DNA of 64,000 bases, taken from positions 1 through 64,000 of the IMG/VR virus record IMGVR_UViG_3300050821_007836, one strand, 5' to 3'. The notes under the pieces are model-generated. The model saw only the letters and a program-made list of their open reading frames with translations. It was not told where the DNA came from and did no database searches. Below, piece after piece: positions 38,850-46,421 of the stretch (its first letter is position 1; each line of letters begins with the position of its first letter). The position numbers and the translations under genes were made by a program. Origin of the DNA: a virus.

Positions 38850-39524
38850 CTAGCACCCATCGTAGGGTCTCCAGGGCTGCGCGCCGTCCTTGGCGTAAAG
38901 CTGATCAAAAGCTGCAGACTGCTCGGCCGGAGAGGCCGAGTAGGCAGATCCTGACCGGCCCAGGCTGGCCCAGGTCGAGTTCAAGATCCCGTACAGGTTC
39001 GAGGAGCCTCGACCATCGGTGGACTCTCGCATCTCGACGCACGCCTTGAAGCTGCCCGGCGCGGCATAGCTGCTCACCACTGGGGCTGGCCTGGGTGTAT
39101 ATGTGACCACAGGAGCCGAGTAGTGGTGGGTTACCGAATGGGTAACAGGAGATGAATACCGAGGGGCCGGGACGGGTAGTGCAACCGAGCCCGAGTACCC
39201 AACTGGTGGAATGGTCAAGACCTGACCCACGTAGATGAGGTTCGGGTTGGGAACCAGACTCCGGTTGTAGGCAGCGAGCGCAGTCCACGGCCGGTTGAGG
39301 CGGATCCCGATGCTCCAGAGCGAGTCGCCGCTAACGACTCGATACCTCGGGAGCGTCGGGGTTCGCACCGAGGTGAGGACCACCGGGGGCGAACCACTGG
39401 CGGCGACCACGGGGCTCGGGTGGTAGGGGGCGTCTACCGGGCTGGCCGGTTGAGCATGGGCCGGTGCTGCTAAAGCAAACGTGCCGCCTATAGCGGCGGC
39501 GAGGATGAGTAGAAGTTTCCTCAT
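38850..39524 (-). CDS. Secreted LysM + Rpf-like (lysozyme-fold) muralytic protein
   Basis: The product has 224 residues. A signal peptide (MRKLLLILAAA...APAHA, Ala-x-Ala cleavage near residue 24) leads into a LysM domain (YRVVSGDSLWSIGIRL...VGQVLTIP). A Pro/Ser-rich linker follows, then a C-terminal domain with KACVEMRES (candidate catalytic Glu), YGILNSTWASLG and PAEQSAAFDQLYAKDG, the pattern of Rpf/transglycosylase proteins of actinobacteria. It would act on peptidoglycan outside the membrane. A signal peptide makes it a Sec-secreted endolysin or a host-wall modifier. Strong Shine-Dalgarno AAGGAG. It stands alone within the replication region. Confidence 0.82.
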   Translation of the reverse strand: MRKLLLILAAAIGGTFALAAPAHAQPASPVDAPYHPSPVVAASGSPPVVLTSVRTPTLPRYRVVSGDSLWSIGIRLNRPWTALAAYNRSLVPNPNLIYVGQVLTIPPVGYSGSVALPVPAPRYSSPVTHSVTHHYSAPVVTYTPRPAPVVSSYAAPGSFKACVEMRESTDGRGSSNLYGILNSTWASLGRSGSAYSASPAEQSAAFDQLYAKDGAQPWRPYDGC

Positions 39525-39587
39525 GGGTCTCCTTCGTGAGTTGGGGACTTGCGAGGGAACGAAGTCTTCAGCGACTACGAACCCTGA

Positions 39588-40514
39588 TCAATATGCCCAG
39601 AGGCGATCTCCTTTCTCATGGCCTTCCACCTGCGGTTTTTTCGGACTCCAACCGGCTTCCGTCCACAAACGATGAGCCATAAGGCGACCCTTAACAACGT
39701 GAAGTTCCAGCCGGTCGAGGAATGCTACAAGTTCATCCCAGCCCTGTCCACCTGGGACGGTAGGTGAAAACTGGTTGAGTGTGGGCAGACCCGTCAGGAA
39801 GATCTTGGTCAGATCCACCAGGGAAAGATTCCTCTTGACCACCCCTGGTGGAATCTTGATCTTTCCGAAGGACTCTAGATGGATCAACTGCTGCTCATTA
39901 GCATAGACGCTATCAAGGATCTTCACCGCTGTCTTCATGCCCACTCCGGGCACTCCTGGGATCCCATCAATCTTATCTCCCATCAAGGCCATGACAAGCC
40001 GCATGTTATCCGGTTTAAATCCAAACTCATTCTCGAACCGGACATCTGTCCATGGTTCTTTATCACCGGGATGATGGATGATGGTCCACTGATCGAGTAG
40101 CTGGTAGAAATCCTTGTCCCCACTTAGAATGTGTAACATCGAATCTGAGTTTTCATGATTCCAATAGGACGCGATCAGATCATCGGCCTCCAGGTGGGCC
40201 ATGGCGATCTGGGGGACCCCGGCCAGGTCCAGGAACAGGATCAGCTTGGTGATGTAGTCGCTCGGGTCGCTGGAGTGGGAACGCTCGGCCTTGTACTCAG
40301 GAAAGACCTCGCTGCGCCAGGAGGAGCCGCCGGAGTCCCAGCACACCATGACCCGGTCCGGCTGGATCCTCTTGATGTAGCTGGCCATGGTGATGATGCA
40401 GGTGTGGAGGGCTCCGGTGGGGATGCCGTCCTCGGTGCTGAGGGGCTTGGCCTTGCTCATGGCGAACAAGGAGCGAAGGGCGATGTTATGCCCGTCGATT
40501 AGCAGAGTGCTCAA
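39588..40514 (-). CDS. 5'-3' exonuclease (Pol I N-domain / FEN family)
   Basis: The product has 308 residues. The acidic clusters are clear: LLIDGHNIALR, VMVCWDSGG, HLEADDLIASYW, LSGDKDFYQLL and MGDKIDGIPGVPGVGMKTA with the helix-hairpin-helix. It removes RNA primers and flaps at the lagging strand, replacing the missing Pol I. The TTG start at 40514 overlaps the MazG-like gene by 29 nt. The end is followed by a 63-nt gap before the LysM/Rpf gene. Confidence 0.88.
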   Translation of the reverse strand: MSTLLIDGHNIALRSLFAMSKAKPLSTEDGIPTGALHTCIITMASYIKRIQPDRVMVCWDSGGSSWRSEVFPEYKAERSHSSDPSDYITKLILFLDLAGVPQIAMAHLEADDLIASYWNHENSDSMLHILSGDKDFYQLLDQWTIIHHPGDKEPWTDVRFENEFGFKPDNMRLVMALMGDKIDGIPGVPGVGMKTAVKILDSVYANEQQLIHLESFGKIKIPPGVVKRNLSLVDLTKIFLTGLPTLNQFSPTVPGGQGWDELVAFLDRLELHVVKGRLMAHRLWTEAGWSPKKPQVEGHEKGDRLWAY

Positions 40515-41400
40515 CCGGATCTCCCAGCCATCTCAATAATGTTTCAATGTGGTTTATCAACACATCTAACACCGCAGGTTCTTCAGGCGTAACACGATGA
40601 AGGATCAAATAATGGATAGCCTTAGCATATTCAAGCATCTCGGCTTTTTCATGCTGGATCTGCAGGGTGTAGACGGTGGCATCCACCAGTTCCTCGACCA
40701 GATCGCGAAAGGCGTCTCGACCGTTCATGGGCTGCAGGCCGGTGCCGTAGCGCTCGACCCCGATGGCCAAGCGCTTGGAGACCAGATCGATGAGCACCTC
40801 ATGCATGACCGGGCGGGTGTTGGGCTCAGGTAGAGCTTGATCGTGGGGCCGGTCGGCCCTGGTGGGCATCTGACCCCGAGGACCGGAGGGCGAAGAGTGC
40901 ATCTCTCCGGTGTCCTCCGCGGAACCATCCCCGGCGTAGTAGTACCCCGGAGGGGCAGGACCGCGCTCGGCCTTGGGAGGGACGGTCCGGACGGCGGTGG
41001 CGGCCGTGGAGGCATGCACCTGACGAAGATGGTCAGGAAGGTCCTTGGCCAGGACGTAGTCCGAGCACAGCGGGCAGGGGACCTCCTGGGCCGGGTGGAT
41101 GATGGCCGGATCAGCCCCAGCATTCTCCGCGAAGGTCAGAGGCCGACCCTGGGTCTCCCCCAGGCCCGAGGATTGGTGCCTGAGGTCCTCTGTGCGCCTC
41201 CGGTTGGTCTCCAGCCACCGCTGACGGGAGGTGACGGTCTGAGGCTGCTCTACGGCCGCACAGGGGCCGGGGTGGGCTCCAGAGGTCTCAAGCTCCACCG
41301 AGCAGGGATAGCCAGTGCGTAGCTCCACCCAGTGCTCAGATTGAGGGTTGTCCCGGTCGGGGGAGTTGTAGCCGGTCACCAGCTTGCCGCAAGCCGTCAT
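40486..41400 (-). CDS. MazG-like protein with N-terminal Cys and C2H2 finger
   Basis: The product has 304 residues. An N-terminal Cys-containing region is followed by a C2H2 finger (CPLCSDYVLAKDLPDHLRQVH, near residue 108) and a long disordered linker. The C-terminal part with RDAFRDLVEELVDATVYTLQ resembles MazG-type NTP-pyrophosphohydrolase helices carrying the E-E-x-x-D metal site. It may clean up nucleotides or (p)ppGpp-type alarmones. The combination with a zinc finger is unusual. ATG 41400 sits 9 nt before the ThyX stop. Confidence 0.6.
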   Translation of the reverse strand: MTACGKLVTGYNSPDRDNPQSEHWVELRTGYPCSVELETSGAHPGPCAAVEQPQTVTSRQRWLETNRRRTEDLRHQSSGLGETQGRPLTFAENAGADPAIIHPAQEVPCPLCSDYVLAKDLPDHLRQVHASTAATAVRTVPPKAERGPAPPGYYYAGDGSAEDTGEMHSSPSGPRGQMPTRADRPHDQALPEPNTRPVMHEVLIDLVSKRLAIGVERYGTGLQPMNGRDAFRDLVEELVDATVYTLQIQHEKAEMLEYAKAIHYLILHRVTPEEPAVLDVLINHIETLLRWLGDPVEHSANRRA

Positions 41401-41409
41401 AGAGGCCTC

Positions 41410-42207
41410 CTAGACCTTGATCCACTCCGGAATCCAAGCACGATCCTCATCGGGGGAATAGTCCTGCATCAGGTCGGGAAACTTCTCGGCGCAGATATAG
41501 GCCACCTCATCGAAGACCAGGCGAATCTCCTCCTCGGCCCCGAGGGCGGTCCGCATGTAGATCACATGCCGGAGGGTGCGGATATTCATGGTGCAGAGCA
41601 CCCCGGTAGCCACCCCATCGGGGGCAAAGCGGCGCATGAAGGAGGTCTTGGCCTTCTTCTCACTGAAAGGGACGCCGGGGTCGTCCAGGCCGAAGTGCTC
41701 GGCCATCCAGCGCTGATGGCGCTCCATCTGGTGCAGCAGGTCGATGCTGCGGCCCATCAGGTCCGGGTCGTCACGCGCCCACTCGGGCATCCAAAATGGC
41801 AGGTCGTCCAAGCGGACGAAGCGCATGCTCTCCTGGGAGTAGGCCGCTCCGGCCCGGTGGCGGACCAGTTCGTGGGTGAACACTCGGGAGACGTTGTGCA
41901 TCACGAAGCTGTAGTTGGCATGTTCGATGACCGAGCCGTGGTGGGATTCGAGGATGTTGCCCAGGTAGTCGGTGGAGTCCTTGCGGACCCGGCGGACGTT
42001 GGGGTTGAGGCCCTCGACCCAGGACCGGTAGCACAGGCGGCCACCGAACTCCACCAGGCTCTCACCATCGGAGAGCCCAGATTCCTGAACCCGGTCAGCC
42101 CATTCCAGGGCGTCGGTATCGACGGCGCGTAAGTACCGGCGGATCTCGGTCCAATCGACGGTCGGGTAGGCAACGAGGAAAACTTCCGGCTTGTCGAGGA
42201 GTCTCAT
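41410..42207 (-). CDS. thyX: Flavin-dependent thymidylate synthase
   Basis: ATG 42207 overlaps the upstream stop (ATGA) and gives 265 residues. It makes dTMP from dUMP with FAD and NADPH. The signature RHRAGAAYSQESMRF (R116-H117-R118 ... S127) is present but one residue longer between RHR and Ser than the common RHRx7S, as in phage ThyX proteins as I recall them. FVRLDDLPFW and the NIRTLRHVIYMRT FAD-binding helix follow. With NrdJ and Dcd it completes dTTP synthesis. Confidence 0.92.
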   Translation of the reverse strand: MRLLDKPEVFLVAYPTVDWTEIRRYLRAVDTDALEWADRVQESGLSDGESLVEFGGRLCYRSWVEGLNPNVRRVRKDSTDYLGNILESHHGSVIEHANYSFVMHNVSRVFTHELVRHRAGAAYSQESMRFVRLDDLPFWMPEWARDDPDLMGRSIDLLHQMERHQRWMAEHFGLDDPGVPFSEKKAKTSFMRRFAPDGVATGVLCTMNIRTLRHVIYMRTALGAEEEIRLVFDEVAYICAEKFPDLMQDYSPDEDRAWIPEWIKV

Positions 42208-42461
42208 CCGGCACAGTCTCCACAAATCCAGCCATCGTCATCAAACGAGCGGGTAATGGGATCGCCAGCTTCAAACGGCTCACGGCACTCATAACAATGC
42301 CCCGGATACTTAGCCGTGACAGTGACGTTGCCACCCGCCACATGACCAGACGAAAACTTACCGCCATCTCCACTGGTCCTTATCCTGGGTGGAGGCGGCG
42401 GCTTATGACAGACCGAGCAGTTGATGATCTCATGCTTCTCGCACGGCTCGACACTGACCAT
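42204..42461 (-). CDS. Zinc-ribbon hypothetical protein
   Basis: ATG 42461 follows the previous stop by 1 nt and gives 85 residues. CEKHEIINCSVCH, CYECREPF and CGDC give at least six Cys/His in two or three knuckles, fitting one or two zinc sites; the middle is Pro- and Gly-rich. It overlaps ThyX by 4 nt. Function unknown. Confidence 0.65.
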   Translation of the reverse strand: MVSVEPCEKHEIINCSVCHKPPPPPRIRTSGDGGKFSSGHVAGGNVTVTAKYPGHCYECREPFEAGDPITRSFDDDGWICGDCAG

Positions 42462-42462
42462 C

Positions 42463-43047
42463 CTAGAGATAGTCCCACAATCGTCCTTGTAGTCGGGCGA
42501 TGGCCAGGGCAAAAGACAGTTGATTGTGATCGATCACACTCTGCTCGTACAGGCCCCTGGCCGTGTTCTCGATATCGGCCAGGGTGTAGTAGCGGGCGTT
42601 GCCCTCAGTGCGGGGCGGGGGCACCCGGACCCCATTGATGCGGATCAAGCCGATGTCATGCTCCTCACCGTCCTTGGGGCAGACGTTGGGATCCTTGGTC
42701 CGCCACGGCTGGCGGCATTTGATGCACAGGTTCTCCTGCAGGCGGATCCAGTGCGAGGACCGCCGGAAGAAGAACTTGGCCGCCTCCGAGACGGTGAAGT
42801 GGGGCTCAACCGAGGTGTCGATGCCCTCGAAGAGCGGGGTAGCCGGATCAATGATGTAGTCCAGGATGACCAGGGTCGGGGAGACCTCGTCGGTGGGCAT
42901 CTCCACCTCGACCGAGGGGACGATGAGGCTGGGGTCGAGACGCGGGTCGGACGGGGCGATGTCGGTGGGCTCGATGGTCACCAGGGGCTCGGTGTCCCGC
43001 TCCAGGGCATCGAGGGTGGGTACGAACTCGGCGGTCATGGTGCTCAC
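42463..43047 (-). CDS. MerR-like HTH protein with a Cys-rich insert
   Basis: The product has 194 residues from GTG 43047 (GTGA overlap). An acidic N-terminal half is followed by FTVSEAAKFFFRR (about residue 84), a MerR/excisionase-type first helix pair, then CIKCRQPW...VCPKDG, and RYYTLADIE, the normal second half of a MerR-type HTH (RxYxxxDI). So the wing region is interrupted by a zinc-knuckle insertion. It could regulate phage promoters. Actinophages commonly carry MerR-like HTH proteins. Confidence 0.6.
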   Translation of the reverse strand: MSTMTAEFVPTLDALERDTEPLVTIEPTDIAPSDPRLDPSLIVPSVEVEMPTDEVSPTLVILDYIIDPATPLFEGIDTSVEPHFTVSEAAKFFFRRSSHWIRLQENLCIKCRQPWRTKDPNVCPKDGEEHDIGLIRINGVRVPPPRTEGNARYYTLADIENTARGLYEQSVIDHNQLSFALAIARLQGRLWDYL

Positions 43048-43766
43048 TTGGCTTTCCTGACATAGAGGGCTCCCCTGGTCACCGCAGGCTCGGCGGCGCG
43101 GGCGATGACCGACAGCAGAGCCGGATTGTCCTTCAGATGGGTCATGGTCTTGTGCTCATCGAAGACGCGGGTCTGGGTGGTCATGGCCAGCCAATCGGCG
43201 TGGGTGAACTCCGGCACACTGGGATCTTCGGACAGAGCCTTGAGCCTGTCCAGGTTTATATCCGGCTCACGTCTGGAGGTCTCCCAGGAGAAGACCCGGT
43301 CCGAATCCGGAACCGGAATAATGTCCTTGTCAGCCGCGAAGTAATGCCCATCCTTATCGGTCGGAGCATCGAGGGGCTTACCCCCGTTATTGGACTCTTT
43401 GGTCACGTCGTTGTGATTGAGGACGGAGGTGCGGATCCCGTCCTTGCGGGACTCGACCATGTTGCCCACCACGTCGAGGGTCTGGCGCTCCTCCATGATG
43501 GCGGCCCGCTCTTTGGGCTCCAGCGCCCGGCGCACGGTGGGGACCACCGAGCCGAAGATCTTGAGCAGCTTGGTCAGGGCCTCGATCTGCTCGTCGGAGA
43601 TCTTGGCCGCCAGCGGCAGCTTGGGTGGGGTGACAGGGGCCTCGGCCGGACGCCGCCGGACCAGGGCCTTGGCCAGGTCACTCCAGGTGATGGATCCCGA
43701 GTTGACGGCCGCGACGACCTCGTCCGGAACGACTTCGAGAGCTTGAGAGGTGGATTGATCAGTCAT
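43044..43766 (-). CDS. Hypothetical protein, possible leaderless gene
   Basis: The product has 240 residues: acidic, helical N-terminal half, a Pro-rich linker and a C-terminal mixed region ending in basic RKAK. On the - strand a -10-like TATGAT lies 8 nt before ATG 43766, so the mRNA may be leaderless or nearly so. No motif identifies it. First gene of the ThyX/MerR run. Confidence 0.6.
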   Translation of the reverse strand: MTDQSTSQALEVVPDEVVAAVNSGSITWSDLAKALVRRRPAEAPVTPPKLPLAAKISDEQIEALTKLLKIFGSVVPTVRRALEPKERAAIMEERQTLDVVGNMVESRKDGIRTSVLNHNDVTKESNNGGKPLDAPTDKDGHYFAADKDIIPVPDSDRVFSWETSRREPDINLDRLKALSEDPSVPEFTHADWLAMTTQTRVFDEHKTMTHLKDNPALLSVIARAAEPAVTRGALYVRKAK

Positions 43767-43804
43767 GTACGCGCATCATACCCGATTCTCAAGCATCCTT
43801 CTAG

Positions 43805-44107
43805 TCAGGACGGCGGCGGGCGGCGCGGAGACTTAGAGGAGCGAGTGGACGAAGGAGGGGGCTGGGGAGCCTCCGGAGGGGCCTGAGTGCCCTCAGGAGG
43901 CGCTGTAGCAGCCGGTGGCAACCCGGATGGCTCCGGGGGCGGAGGGGGCTCAGGAGCGGGCTCAGGCGTAGGGGCGGGAGTCCCTGGTACCGGCTCGGGC
44001 ATGGCGGCGGGCTCGACGGGCTCCTTCAGTTCCGCGATCCACTCTTCGGACTCGGTGTCAGGGGCCGGTGCAGACTTGCCCCACGGCCACCACTTCGGGC
44101 GTTTCAT
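43805..44107 (-). CDS. Proline-rich disordered protein
   Basis: The product has 100 residues: a basic aromatic head (MKRPKWWPWGKS), then a long Pro/Glu/Ala region and a basic tail (RSSKSPRRPPPS). The head with two Trp pairs could anchor on a membrane or a protein. Shine-Dalgarno AAAGG lies in the loop of the hairpin at 44111-44136. Unknown function; disordered linker proteins of this type occur in phage heads and tails. Confidence 0.65.
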   Translation of the reverse strand: MKRPKWWPWGKSAPAPDTESEEWIAELKEPVEPAAMPEPVPGTPAPTPEPAPEPPPPPEPSGLPPAATAPPEGTQAPPEAPQPPPSSTRSSKSPRRPPPS

Positions 44108-44110
44108 CGA

Positions 44111-44136
44111 GAAGGGGTCCTTTCTCTCACCCCTTC
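44111..44136 (-). promoter_or_regulatory. Hairpin with the ribosome-binding site in its loop
   Basis: Stem GAAGGGGT / ACCCCTTC (8 bp) and a 10-nt loop that on the - strand reads GAGAGAAAGG, containing the Shine-Dalgarno of the gene starting at 44107. It could expose or hide the ribosome-binding site. Confidence 0.45.
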
Positions 44137-44164
44137 AGGGCTCTGGGCTACGACCGGGCAGGAG

Positions 44165-44356
44165 CTACCAGCCGATCTCGTCCTGCTCCTCCCCGCTGAG
44201 CGACCGCTCATGGCACCGGCACCAGCACTGGCCCTGGCACAGGTCATGCTGGTCCTGCTGGCAGGCCACGGTGGCCGTGCGCCCGATGGCCCCACCAAGG
44301 CGGGGCACCGGAGGGAACGCCTCCATGTTCTCAGGCACGTCGGGCACGTCACTCAT
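44165..44356 (-). CDS. Small Cys/His-rich protein
   Basis: ATG 44356 gives 63 residues. CQQDQHDLCQGQCWCRCH is a dense cluster of 5 Cys and 2 His, enough for a zinc site, followed by an acidic tail. The longer frame from 44467 is a shadow. It overlaps the next gene upstream by 8 nt. Confidence 0.65.
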   Translation of the reverse strand: MSDVPDVPENMEAFPPVPRLGGAIGRTATVACQQDQHDLCQGQCWCRCHERSLSGEEQDEIGW

Positions 44357-44522
44357 GGGGAACCTCAGCCATCTGAGCCTCCCAGCCCTCCTCCGGCGGC
44401 GGCCACTTCTTGGAGCCGTGGCACAGGTGGCAGACCACCATGCCGTAGATGACGTTCTCGATCTCACCCGCCCCGCAACAGTATGGGCAGATGCCCTTCT
44501 GGAGGGCCTCAGACGGCTTCAT
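44349..44522 (-). CDS. DnaJ-type zinc-knuckle protein, 57 aa
   Basis: ATG 44522 gives CPYCCGAGE and CHLCHGSK, two knuckles of the CxxCxGxG kind with a 16-residue spacer, so one zinc ribbon is likely. Coupled by overlap to its neighbours on both sides. No role known. Confidence 0.65.
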   Translation of the reverse strand: MKPSEALQKGICPYCCGAGEIENVIYGMVVCHLCHGSKKWPPPEEGWEAQMAEVPHE

Positions 44523-44781
44523 GGCTGGGCTCGTCGTCAGATGGGTGAGTGGCCGCCACCCAGGCCGCCAGCGCCTCTCTGGCCCGCTTACCGGGCCTCT
44601 GATCGCCCTCAGGGTATAAACGGTCCCCGTGCTCGGAGAAGTCCTCCATGAGGTCCCCACAAGGTGGGTCTGGGAAGAACCCGATGGCGTGGTAGGTGTC
44701 AGCGTCGGCGTAGAAAGCCAGGGCGGAGAGGACCTGCTCGAAGGCGGCTAGCTGGCGCACCATCTCGACGTCGATGCTCAC
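44509..44781 (-). CDS. Hypothetical protein, 90 aa
   Basis: GTG 44781 overlaps the stop of the next gene upstream (GTGA). A helical N-terminus (EMVRQLAAFEQVLSALAFYADADTY) and a GFFPDPPCGDLMEDFSEHGDRLYP segment; the C-terminus is acidic. I do not recognise the family. It overlaps the following gene by 14 nt. Confidence 0.65.
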   Translation of the reverse strand: MSIDVEMVRQLAAFEQVLSALAFYADADTYHAIGFFPDPPCGDLMEDFSEHGDRLYPEGDQRPGKRAREALAAWVAATHPSDDEPSHEAV

Positions 44782-44963
44782 GGTTGAGGATGATCGGTAG
44801 GGGACCACTCCATGGCGTCAGGCAGCACTTCGTAGCCACGCTCGGCCTCGTCGGCCAGGTCCTCGATGTCCTCGTCGGTCAGCACCCTGCCGGTCTTGGT
44901 CACCAGGGGCTCGTCCACCTCTTCCCAGGTGCCGTCATCGTGGCGAACATGGTGTCGGGTCAT
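44778..44963 (-). CDS. Small acidic hypothetical protein
   Basis: ATG 44963 overlaps the upstream stop (ATGA), giving 61 residues; the longer frame is not used. HHVRHDDGTWEEVDEP is followed by LTDEDIEDLADEAERGYEV, a helix-turn arrangement seen in small antitoxin- or regulator-like phage proteins. Function unknown. Confidence 0.65.
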   Translation of the reverse strand: MTRHHVRHDDGTWEEVDEPLVTKTGRVLTDEDIEDLADEAERGYEVLPDAMEWSPTDHPQP

Positions 44964-45280
44964 GGCTCCAGCGCCCGCGGGTAGGGCCGCACCAGGCGCA
45001 CCTCCTCGTCCTCGATCGCGCCGGGATAGCCCAGTTCGATCACGGTTTGAGCGCCGACGATGTGCTTGCGCCACCACTGGTGCCCGGCGCGGGCCTGATC
45101 CTCGGTGGCGTAGCGGGCCACCGGATGAGCGGCCTCGGCGTCCAGGACGGCCGTCTCGTAGCCCAGGTCGCCGGTCATGGCGGTGTTGATCACCACACCA
45201 TCGATATAGGTCCGGGCCAGTTGGGTGGTGCGCTCCGGGTGGAAGACGGCCTCGATCATGCGGTACTCGGGGTCGGTCAT
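44960..45280 (-). CDS. Hypothetical protein, 106 aa
   Basis: Mixed alpha/beta with TYIDGVVINTAMTG, RYATEDQARAGHQWWRK and IELGYPGAIEDEEVRLVR; no Cys, no known motif. Overlaps on both sides (ATGA). Likely soluble and folded. Function unknown. Confidence 0.65.
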   Translation of the reverse strand: MTDPEYRMIEAVFHPERTTQLARTYIDGVVINTAMTGDLGYETAVLDAEAAHPVARYATEDQARAGHQWWRKHIVGAQTVIELGYPGAIEDEEVRLVRPYPRALEP

Positions 45281-45540
45281 GTCAGTCCCTCCAGCCAGGC
45301 CACCGCCACCGCCGCCACCTGGATCAGTTCAGTGCGAAGGTCGCGTTTGCCGTTGCCGTCCTCAGGGCGACCCATGGCCTCGGCCACCTCCCCGAACTCC
45401 TCGGCCAGGACCCGCAGCCGGACGTAGTTGGAGGTGGTCGGGTTCTCGATGCCGTCCCCGTCGCGGCCACCCCACTTGGCGATCTGGCGGCCGCGCTCGA
45501 TGGCGACCTCCTCCAGGACGGCCTCGGTGGCGTCAGTCAT
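45277..45540 (-). CDS. MazG-like NTP pyrophosphohydrolase
   Basis: The product has 87 residues: ERGRQIAKWGG, then a helix with VLAEEFGEVAEAMG carrying the E-E-x-x-E metal site, and a second helix with LRTELIQVAAVAVAWLEGL. It corresponds to the compact phage MazG-like/all-alpha NTP-PPase family, which hydrolyses nucleotides such as dUTP or damaged NTPs. Overlaps both neighbours. Confidence 0.75.
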   Translation of the reverse strand: MTDATEAVLEEVAIERGRQIAKWGGRDGDGIENPTTSNYVRLRVLAEEFGEVAEAMGRPEDGNGKRDLRTELIQVAAVAVAWLEGLT

Positions 45541-45757
45541 AGGTCACCGCCTGGGGCGGGACGTGGTCGCGGAAGGCCTTGGCCCAGAGTTCCTCCAGAC
45601 GGGTCTCCTGGGCCGCTGAGCGCCTCCGTAGGGCCTCCAGGTCCTCTAGCTCCTGCTGCTCCTCCGGGGGCAGCGCAGAGCGGATCTGGGCCTCCTTGAC
45701 CATGCCGTAGGCCCCGATGCGGGCGGCCCGGCGCTGCCGCTCCTCCTGGAGGCTCAT
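45533..45757 (-). CDS. Helical hypothetical protein, 74 aa
   Basis: Almost entirely helical with heptad pattern (EEQQELEDLEALRRRSAAQETRLEELWAKAF), so probably a coiled coil. Start at ATG 45757 overlaps the upstream gene (45754 stop). No other feature. Confidence 0.65.
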   Translation of the reverse strand: MSLQEERQRRAARIGAYGMVKEAQIRSALPPEEQQELEDLEALRRRSAAQETRLEELWAKAFRDHVPPQAVTYD

Positions 45758-46125
45758 GGGCAGACCCAGCCCCGAGCACTGGAAGGAGTGCCGTTGCGGA
45801 TGTAGTCATCGTTGCAGAGGAAGTGCCCGTTCTCGGGGTTCAGGGTGCCCTCGTTCTCAATGCAGGCCAGGCGGCGCTTCTCCTCCAGGGTGAAGGTTCG
45901 CAGGTTGCCGTCATCATCGAAGTGCTCGCCCTCGTAGTCCTCCAGGTAGGGGTCGTACTCGTCCATCTCGGCCGGGCGGCGGGCGCAACCCACGCAGATG
46001 GGGTCCTCGGGGTCATCGCGGTGGGCCTGGACCACCTCGTAGCGGCGGCGGGCCTCGGTCATGTCGATGCCGTAGAAGGCCGCCGTGCGGGCCATCTGCT
46101 CGTCGGTCAGGGGCATGGGGCTCAT
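45754..46125 (-). CDS. Zinc-binding hypothetical protein
   Basis: The product has 123 residues. CVGCARRP and, further on, ACIEN, LCNDD and VCP could bind zinc; the N-terminal helix MARTAAFYGIDMTEARRRYEVV is amphipathic. It is acidic overall. Coupled by overlap on both sides. No family recognised. Confidence 0.65.
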   Translation of the reverse strand: MSPMPLTDEQMARTAAFYGIDMTEARRRYEVVQAHRDDPEDPICVGCARRPAEMDEYDPYLEDYEGEHFDDDGNLRTFTLEEKRRLACIENEGTLNPENGHFLCNDDYIRNGTPSSARGWVCP

Positions 46126-46421
46126 GCGCTCTTACTGGCACGCTGGCGGGCCAGGTACTGGCCCATCTTGGAGTTGTCCCACCGGGCTCGGGTGGCCTCC
46201 TGGTCCTCCCGGTGCTTGCGCTGGGCGTCGCGCAGAGTGGGCCAGGCCACCTTGTCGTACAGCCAGCCGCCGGTCGCTGGGCTGGCCTCGTTGCCGTCGT
46301 AGTCGAGGCTCCAGTAGGCGTCGTAGTCCAGACCCTCACGGGTGAGGTGCCCCACCCCGTGACAAGTGGGGCACTCCCGCTCGTAGTCCCGCATCAGCAG
46401 GCGACCGTTGATCTGGGTCAT
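46122..46421 (-). CDS. Knuckle-bearing hypothetical protein
   Basis: The product has 99 residues. CPTCHGVGH near residue 17 is a single DnaJ-type knuckle half; no second Cys pair follows, so zinc binding would need a partner. The C-terminal half is helical and basic. Overlaps both neighbours. Function unknown. Confidence 0.65.
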   Translation of the reverse strand: MTQINGRLLMRDYERECPTCHGVGHLTREGLDYDAYWSLDYDGNEASPATGGWLYDKVAWPTLRDAQRKHREDQEATRARWDNSKMGQYLARQRASKSA

